Shown piece after piece: positions 5,291 to 9,208 of a stretch of 9,208 nt of DNA. How positions within the stretch are numbered: the stretch's first letter is position 1; each line of letters begins with the position of its first letter. A model generated the notes under the pieces. The model saw nothing but the letters and a program-made list of their open reading frames with translations. It did not search any database and was not told the DNA's origin. The DNA is taken from assembly GCA_021780975.1 (NCBI GenBank), contig JAJXXS010000076.1:1-9208 (forward strand). The letters run 5' to 3'. The DNA is from Pseudomonadota bacterium. GTDB lineage: Bacteria; Pseudomonadota; Gammaproteobacteria; Burkholderiales; Thiobacillaceae. The translations under genes were made by a program, and so were the position numbers.

Positions 5291-7071
5291 TGCGCACTCA
5301 TACCTGCGGCAGCGTCAATGCCGCGCATATCGGCCAGACGGTGACCTTCTGCGGCTGGGCCCATCGCCGGCGTGACCACGGCGGCGTGATCTTCATCGAT
5401 CTGCGCGACCGCGACGGCCTGGTGCAGATCGTCTGCGACCCGGACATGGGCGAGGGCTTCAAGCGTGCCGAGGAAGTGCGCAGCGAATACGTGCTGCGCA
5501 TCACCGGCCTCGTGCGGCCGCGCCCCGAAGGCACGGTCAACGCCCACCTGCCGACCGGCGAGGTCGAGGTGCTGGCGCGGCAGATCGAGATACTCAACGC
5601 TGCCGCCACGCCGCCCTTCCAGATGGACGAGGACAACATCAACGAGAACACGCGGCTGACCTACCGCTACCTCGATCTGCGGCGCGAGCCCATGCAGCAG
5701 AACATGAGGCTGCGCTACCGGGTGGCCAAGACCATGCGCGACTACCTCGACACGCACGGCTTCATGGAAGTGGAAACCCCCATGCTCACGCGTTCCACGC
5801 CCGAGGGCGCACGCGATTATCTGGTGCCCTCGCGCGTGCACAGCGGCATGTTCTATGCGCTGCCGCAGTCGCCGCAGCTGTTCAAGCAGTTGCTCATGGT
5901 GGCGGGCTACGACCGCTATTTCCAGATCACCAAGTGCTTCCGCGATGAGGACCTGCGTGCCGACCGCCAGCCGGAATTCACCCAGGTGGACCTGGAGATG
6001 TCCTTCGTCGACGAGGAGGACGTCATGGGTCTGGTGGAAGGCATGATCCGCGACACCTTCAAGAAGGTGCTCGACGTCGCGTTGCCCGACCCCTTCCCGC
6101 GCATCACCTGGCACGAGGCCATGGCGCGCTACGGCTCTGACAAGCCGGACCTGCGCGTGAGCCTGGAATTGACGGAGCTGACCGACGCCATGAAGGACGT
6201 CGACTTCAAGGTCTTCTCCGGCCCGGCCAACAATCCCGACGGCCGCGTGGCCGCGCTGCGCGTGCCCGGCGGCGGCGATCTGAGCCGCGGCGAGATCGAC
6301 GGCTATACCGACTTCGTCAAGATCTACGGCGCCAAGGGGCTAGCGTGGATCAAGGTCAACGATCGCGAGAAGGGGCGCGATGGCCTGCAATCGCCCATCG
6401 TCAAGAATATCCATGATGCGGCGCTCGCTGCGATTCTTGAACGCACCGGGGCGCAGAGCGGAGACCTCATTTTCTTCGGCGCCGACGAGGCCATAGTCGT
6501 CAACGATGCACTGGGCGCGCTGCGCGCCAAGATTGGCCACGAGAAGGGCTACGCGGCGCAGGAGTGGAAACCGCTGTGGGTGGTGGACTTTCCCGCCTTC
6601 GAGTACGACAAGGAAGCGGGCCGCTGGGTGGCGCTGCACCATCCCTTCACCGCGCCGGCGCCCGGCCACGAGGACATGCTGGCGAGCAATCCCGGCGCCT
6701 GCCTGTCGCGCGCCTACGACATGGTGCTCAACGGCTGGGAGGTGGGCGGCGGTTCCATCCGCATCCACCGCGAGGAGGTGCAGGAGAAGGTGTTCGAGGC
6801 GCTCAACATCGGCAGCGAGGAGCAGCGCGGCAAGTTCGGCTTCCTGCTCGACGCCCTGCAGTATGGCGCGCCGCCGCACGGCGGCCTGGCTTTCGGTCTC
6901 GACCGCCTGGTCGCGCTGATGGCCGGCGCCGAATCCATCCGTGACGTGATCGCCTTCCCCAAGACGCAGCGCGCCAATGATCTCATGACCAGCGCGCCCA
7001 ACGCCGTCGACGAGAAGCAGCTGCGCGAATTGCACATCCGCCTGCGCCAGCCGGCGGGGGAAAAGGCCTGA
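5287..7071 (+). CDS. aspS: Aspartyl-tRNA synthetase (class II), predicted nondiscriminating type
   Basis: It charges tRNA-Asp with aspartate using ATP in the cytoplasm. The protein has 594 residues, the full bacterial length. An N-terminal OB-fold anticodon-binding domain covers about 1-105 (VTFCGWAHRRRDHGGVIFID). The class II catalytic core starts near 140. Motif 2 contains FRDED at 218-222 within ITKCFRDEDLRADRQPEFTQ. The bacterial GAD insertion lies at about 300-410, and motif 3 contains GLDRL at 537-541. His31 and Gly82 are the residues linked in Pseudomonas aeruginosa AspRS to also accepting tRNA-Asn, so this enzyme probably makes Asp-tRNA-Asn for GatCAB as well. Tandem ATGs lie at 5287 and 5290; AGGAAG (5273-5278) is 8 bases before the first, so I use 5287. 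It overlaps the DUF502 stop. It ends directly against the oppositely oriented next gene with no visible terminator. Confidence 0.97.
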   Translation: MMRTHTCGSVNAAHIGQTVTFCGWAHRRRDHGGVIFIDLRDRDGLVQIVCDPDMGEGFKRAEEVRSEYVLRITGLVRPRPEGTVNAHLPTGEVEVLARQIEILNAAATPPFQMDEDNINENTRLTYRYLDLRREPMQQNMRLRYRVAKTMRDYLDTHGFMEVETPMLTRSTPEGARDYLVPSRVHSGMFYALPQSPQLFKQLLMVAGYDRYFQITKCFRDEDLRADRQPEFTQVDLEMSFVDEEDVMGLVEGMIRDTFKKVLDVALPDPFPRITWHEAMARYGSDKPDLRVSLELTELTDAMKDVDFKVFSGPANNPDGRVAALRVPGGGDLSRGEIDGYTDFVKIYGAKGLAWIKVNDREKGRDGLQSPIVKNIHDAALAAILERTGAQSGDLIFFGADEAIVVNDALGALRAKIGHEKGYAAQEWKPLWVVDFPAFEYDKEAGRWVALHHPFTAPAPGHEDMLASNPGACLSRAYDMVLNGWEVGGGSIRIHREEVQEKVFEALNIGSEEQRGKFGFLLDALQYGAPPHGGLAFGLDRLVALMAGAESIRDVIAFPKTQRANDLMTSAPNAVDEKQLRELHIRLRQPAGEKA

Positions 7072-7578
7072 TCAGCCCTTGAGGGCCTTGAGCACGCTCT
7101 GCTCGAAGATCTCCGCCTTGGAGGTGCTGGCCACCGCCGACAGGGTGCGCTTGCAGGCCGCCACTTCCGCCAGCAAGCCCTGTTCACCGACCGCCGCCCT
7201 GAGTTTGGAAACATGGGGGGAACTGGCGCCCGTCAGGGAGACGAGGATGTCGACGGCCTGCTGGCGGGCGTTCTCCAGGCGATCCATGCCTACGGTCGGA
7301 TGCTCCAGCGCTGCATTGATCTTGTCGACCAGGTCGTCATGCTCGCCGGGGCGTTGGGAGCCCACCTCTTGCGCAGAGATGAAACCCATATCGCGCAGGC
7401 GCACGAGATTTTCTTCCAGGTCGGTGAAGGTCTTGAAATGCTCGCGCAACTGACCCAGGCTCATCTGTCCGTCCAGGACGAACAGCAATTGGCGGCAGCG
7501 CGGGCGCAGCGGCTGGGTGGGCTTGAGCTTCTCTTCCCGCCCCTTGGGGGTCAGCGTGAAGCGCGTCTGATTGTCCAT
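7072..7578 (-). CDS. Unrecognised 168-residue protein with a winged-helix-like N-terminal half
   Basis: I do not recognise a named family. The protein is soluble and charged, with no signal peptide or membrane segment. Residues 9-70 (LTPKGREEKLKP, then RPRCRQLLFVLDG, SLGQLREHF, FTDLEENLVRLRDMGFIS) show a three-helix-plus-hairpin rhythm like a winged helix. I recall similar LTPKGR...LLxLxDG modules in betaproteobacterial proteins linked to signalling. The second half (about 95-168) is mostly predicted helix. It is most likely a real gene: it has consistent GC-rich codon use, a purine-rich ribosome site (GGAAGAGAG on the - strand) before its ATG at 7578-7576, and no competing gene on the other strand. 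Its stop abuts the aspS stop (TGATCA, 7069-7074), and it diverges from nudB. DNA binding is possible but inferred only from shape; it could equally be a protein-protein module. Confidence 0.78.
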   Translation of the reverse strand: MDNQTRFTLTPKGREEKLKPTQPLRPRCRQLLFVLDGQMSLGQLREHFKTFTDLEENLVRLRDMGFISAQEVGSQRPGEHDDLVDKINAALEHPTVGMDRLENARQQAVDILVSLTGASSPHVSKLRAAVGEQGLLAEVAACKRTLSAVASTSKAEIFEQSVLKALKG

Positions 7579-7598
7579 CGCAGTCTCTCTTCCTTGGT

Positions 7599-7615
7599 AA
7601 AACTCTTGTAGTTTT
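7599..7615. promoter_or_regulatory. 17-base palindrome in the divergent spacer between the unknown gene and nudB
   Basis: AAAACT (7599-7604) and AGTTTT (7610-7615) form a perfect 6-bp inverted repeat around CTTGT. It is AT-rich against a GC-rich background. It lies 21 bases upstream of the leftward start and 44 bases upstream of nudB, where an operator for either promoter would sit. No terminator-type T-tract follows. A regulator site is inference; I see no convincing -35/-10 pair on either strand here. Confidence 0.3.
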
Positions 7616-7658
7616 GGAACCTATTGCACAAATGTACTACGGTCAGGGCGACTCGGAA

Positions 7659-8093
7659 ATGAAGCCTTACAAACTCCCGGAATCAGTGCTGGTGGTGATC
7701 CACACCGCCGACCGGCAGGTGCTGCTGCTGGAGCGCGCCGACCATCCCGGCTGGTGGCAGTCGGTGACCGGGTCGCGCGAGCCGGGCGAGGCTCTGGACT
7801 CGACCGCGCGCCGCGAGGTGAGCGAGGAAACCGGACTGGACGTCGCACGTTATCCGCCGGTTCCCTGGGGCTATAGCAATGTCTACGAAATCTTTGCCTG
7901 CTATCGTCATCGCTACGCGCCCGGCACCACGCACAATACCGAGCACGTCTACGGCCTGCAATTGCCGGCGCCGCTGGCGGTGCGGTTGAATCCAGGCGAG
8001 CACCTCGCCCAGCGCTGGCTGCCGGCCGCGGAGGCGGCAGCGCAGTGCTTTTCCCCCAGCAACGCCGCTGCCATCCGCAGGTTGCTTGAGTAG
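7659..8093 (+). CDS. nudB: Dihydroneopterin triphosphate diphosphatase NudB (Nudix hydrolase)
   Basis: NudB removes pyrophosphate from dihydroneopterin triphosphate to give the monophosphate, an early step of folate synthesis. The protein has 144 residues from this start, as usual for the family. The full Nudix box GX5EX7REVXEEXGL is at residues 38-60 (G38, E44, R52, E53, E56, E57, G59). Features specific to E. coli NudB are also present: WWQSVTGS before the box, and EIFACYRHRYAPGTTHNTEH and EHLAQRWL after it. I chose ATG 7659 (MKPYKLPESVLVVIH), which matches family starts; AGGG at 7645-7648 is 10 bases upstream. A TTG at 7614 and an ATG at 7632 extend the frame by 15 or 9 residues without a family match. 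It is followed after 27 bases by the ybhP-like gene. Confidence 0.9.
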   Translation: MKPYKLPESVLVVIHTADRQVLLLERADHPGWWQSVTGSREPGEALDSTARREVSEETGLDVARYPPVPWGYSNVYEIFACYRHRYAPGTTHNTEHVYGLQLPAPLAVRLNPGEHLAQRWLPAAEAAAQCFSPSNAAAIRRLLE

Positions 8094-8113
8094 CACGGGC
8101 GCCTTGCTATGAT
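8086..8113 (+). promoter_or_regulatory. Candidate sigma70 promoter for the ybhP-clsB unit
   Basis: TTGAGT (8086-8091) and TATGAT (8108-8113) are separated by 16 bases and match the -35 and -10 consensus at 4/6 and 5/6 positions. The -35 lies in the last codons of nudB. Transcription would begin near 8119-8121, essentially on the ATG at 8121. Confidence 0.5.
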
Positions 8114-8120
8114 GCATGCC

Positions 8121-8876
8121 ATGACATTCAGTTCCATCCGTGTCGCCAGCTACAACATCCACAAGGGCCTGTCCCAGTTCAATCGCCGCCTGATCGTCCA
8201 CGAACTCAAGGAAAGGCTCAGGGTGCTGGGCGCCGACATCGTGTTCTTGCAGGAGGTGCTGGGCGAGCACGAAGCCCATCTCCAGCGCTTCCCGCATTGG
8301 CCCGCCCGGCCGCAGCACGAATTCCTGGCCGACAGCATATGGCAGGACTACGCCTACGGACGCAATGCCGTGTACGACGAGGGCCACCACGGCAACGCCA
8401 TCCTGTCGCGCTTTCCCATCCTGCAATGGGACAACGAGGATATCTCCGCGCACAGCCTGGAATCGCGCGGCATGCTGCACTGCCACATCGAGGTGCCGGG
8501 CTGGAGCCGGCCCCTGCACGCCATCAACGTCCATCTGGGCCTCACCGAGGGCGGCCGCCGCCGCCAACTGGACATGATACGCAGCCGCATCCTCGCCGAG
8601 GTGCCGAGCGGAGAGCCGCTCATCCTGGCGGGCGATTTCAACGACTGGCGCGTGCGTGCCTGCCGCTATCTGGATACCAGCCTGGGGTTGCGCGACGTGT
8701 TCCAGATCCACCGCGGGCGGCCGGCGCGCAGCTTTCCCGCGCTCATTCCCCTGCTGCATCTGGACCGCATTTACGTGCGCGACCTGCAGGTGGAGGCGGC
8801 ACAGGTGCATTCCGGCCGCGACTGGCGGCGCCTGTCCGATCACGCGGCCTTGACCGCCACGCTGCAGCGGCGCTGA
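8121..8876 (+). CDS. ybhP: YbhP-like endonuclease/exonuclease/phosphatase (EEP) family protein
   Basis: A predicted metal-dependent phosphoesterase of 251 residues; the substrate is not established for YbhP. EEP motifs appear in order: ASYNIHKG at 9-16 (Asn12), the metal-ligand Glu in DIVFLQEV (E45), GDFNDW at 171-176 and SDH at 239-241 (catalytic His). It resembles E. coli YbhP along its length as I recall that protein, sharing EFLADSIWQDYAYGRNAVY, EGHHGNA, ESRGMLHCHI and PLLHLDRIYV. No signal peptide is evident. Start choice is uncertain: ATGs at 8109, 8112 and 8121 are in frame and none has a Shine-Dalgarno. I prefer 8121 because a likely promoter would start the RNA there; the longest frame adds four residues from 8109. 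The stop overlaps the clsB start by one base, repeating the E. coli ybhP-clsB pairing, so a role in phospholipid metabolism is a reasonable inference. Confidence 0.9.
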   Translation: MTFSSIRVASYNIHKGLSQFNRRLIVHELKERLRVLGADIVFLQEVLGEHEAHLQRFPHWPARPQHEFLADSIWQDYAYGRNAVYDEGHHGNAILSRFPILQWDNEDISAHSLESRGMLHCHIEVPGWSRPLHAINVHLGLTEGGRRRQLDMIRSRILAEVPSGEPLILAGDFNDWRVRACRYLDTSLGLRDVFQIHRGRPARSFPALIPLLHLDRIYVRDLQVEAAQVHSGRDWRRLSDHAALTATLQRR

Positions 8877-9208
8877 TGCCGGGCAGGGGCCGGGAGCCGT
8901 ACGTCGCGGGCCATCGTGCCCGCCTGCTGCAGAATGGCGCGGAGTTCTTTCCGGCGCTGCGTTCGGCCATCGAACTGGCGGAACGTGAAGTCCTGCTGGA
9001 GACCTACATCCTCAAGACCGACGCCGAGGGCCTGGGCATCATCGATGCGCTGATTGGCGCGGCGGCCCGCGGCGTGGCGGTTTACATGCTGGTGGACGGC
9101 TTCGGCTCGCGCCATCTCGGCCGCGCCCAGATCGAGGGCTGGCGCGCTGCCGGCCTGCGCCTGCACGTCTACCGGCCCTATCATCTGCTGCACTGGAACC
9201 GCCTGCAG
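8876..9208 (+). CDS. clsB: Cardiolipin synthase B-type phospholipase D family protein (5' part, cut by window edge)
   Basis: Cardiolipin synthases of the PLD superfamily transfer phosphatidyl groups between membrane phospholipids. The ATG at 8876 reuses the A of the upstream TGA (TGATG), so translation is coupled to the ybhP-like gene. The 111 visible codons run open to the window end: MPGRGREPYVAGHRARLLQN, then GAEFFPALRSAIELAEREVL, LETYILKTDAEGLGIIDALI and RGVAVYMLVDGFGSRHL. This is the ordinary N-terminal lobe of ClsB, with the LETYI strand and the VDGFGS loop. There are no N-terminal membrane helices, which separates it from ClsA. The first HKD motif should lie just past the window end, so catalytic residues cannot be checked. 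Identification rests on the visible lobe and the ybhP neighbour. Confidence 0.9.
   Translation, partial: MPGRGREPYVAGHRARLLQNGAEFFPALRSAIELAEREVLLETYILKTDAEGLGIIDALIGAAARGVAVYMLVDGFGSRHLGRAQIEGWRAAGLRLHVYRPYHLLHWNRLQ

Noticed and set aside
7614..7658. Upstream starts of nudB (TTG 7614, ATG 7632).
   Set aside because: The extra residues do not resemble NudB, and the TTG overlaps the palindrome; ATG 7659 fits homologues.
1..9208. CRISPR arrays, insertion sequences, tRNA genes, attachment sites.
   Set aside because: No spaced direct repeats, transposase frames, terminal inverted repeats or tRNA-like segments were seen on reading both strands.

Overview
The window is GC-rich and densely coded. 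It looks like core chromosome of a betaproteobacterium; Nitrosomonadales or Rhodocyclales would fit. This rests on the protein sequences: a short-form SSB with an acidic DDIPF tail, a DHGG-type AspRS, a beta/gamma-type NudB and a YbhP/ClsB pair. It also rests on gene order as I remember it (uvrA divergent from a YajR-like MFS gene plus ssb; fmdB-DUF502-aspS; nudB-ybhP-clsB). I could not search databases, so the taxonomy is an inference. There are no rRNA or tRNA genes, insertion sequences, integrases or CRISPR arrays.

Layout. Bases 1-305 (-) are the 5' end of uvrA (excision repair). A 123-base divergent spacer holds a perfect TATAAT that probably serves the rightward unit: a YajR-like 12-TM MFS transporter (429-1808), with ssb overlapping its stop codon (1808-2263). 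An 80-base leader with an A-rich tract, a strong Shine-Dalgarno and a GC hairpin precedes a 652-residue TonB-dependent outer-membrane receptor (2344-4302) with no TonB, ExbB or transport partner nearby. A second TATAAT precedes fmdB (zinc ribbon, 4355-4606). A strong intrinsic terminator follows it directly, only 12 bases before the DUF502 membrane-protein gene (4667-5290), which overlaps aspS (5287-7071).

A leftward gene for an unrecognised 168-residue protein (7072-7578) abuts the aspS stop with no gap. It diverges from nudB (7659-8093, folate pathway) across 80 bases containing a 17-base palindrome. A ybhP-like EEP-family gene (8121-8876) follows, probably with its own promoter. It is translationally coupled to clsB (8876 onward, cut off by the window), a phospholipase D-type cardiolipin synthase.

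No clearly new multi-gene system is visible. Most genes are housekeeping: DNA repair and replication, aspartyl-tRNA synthesis, folate synthesis and membrane phospholipids. The points worth a second look are regulatory or partly uncharacterised: the terminator inside fmdB-DUF502-aspS, the receptor leader, the possible leaderless start of ybhP, the predicted nondiscriminating AspRS, and the unknown 168-residue protein with a palindrome upstream.
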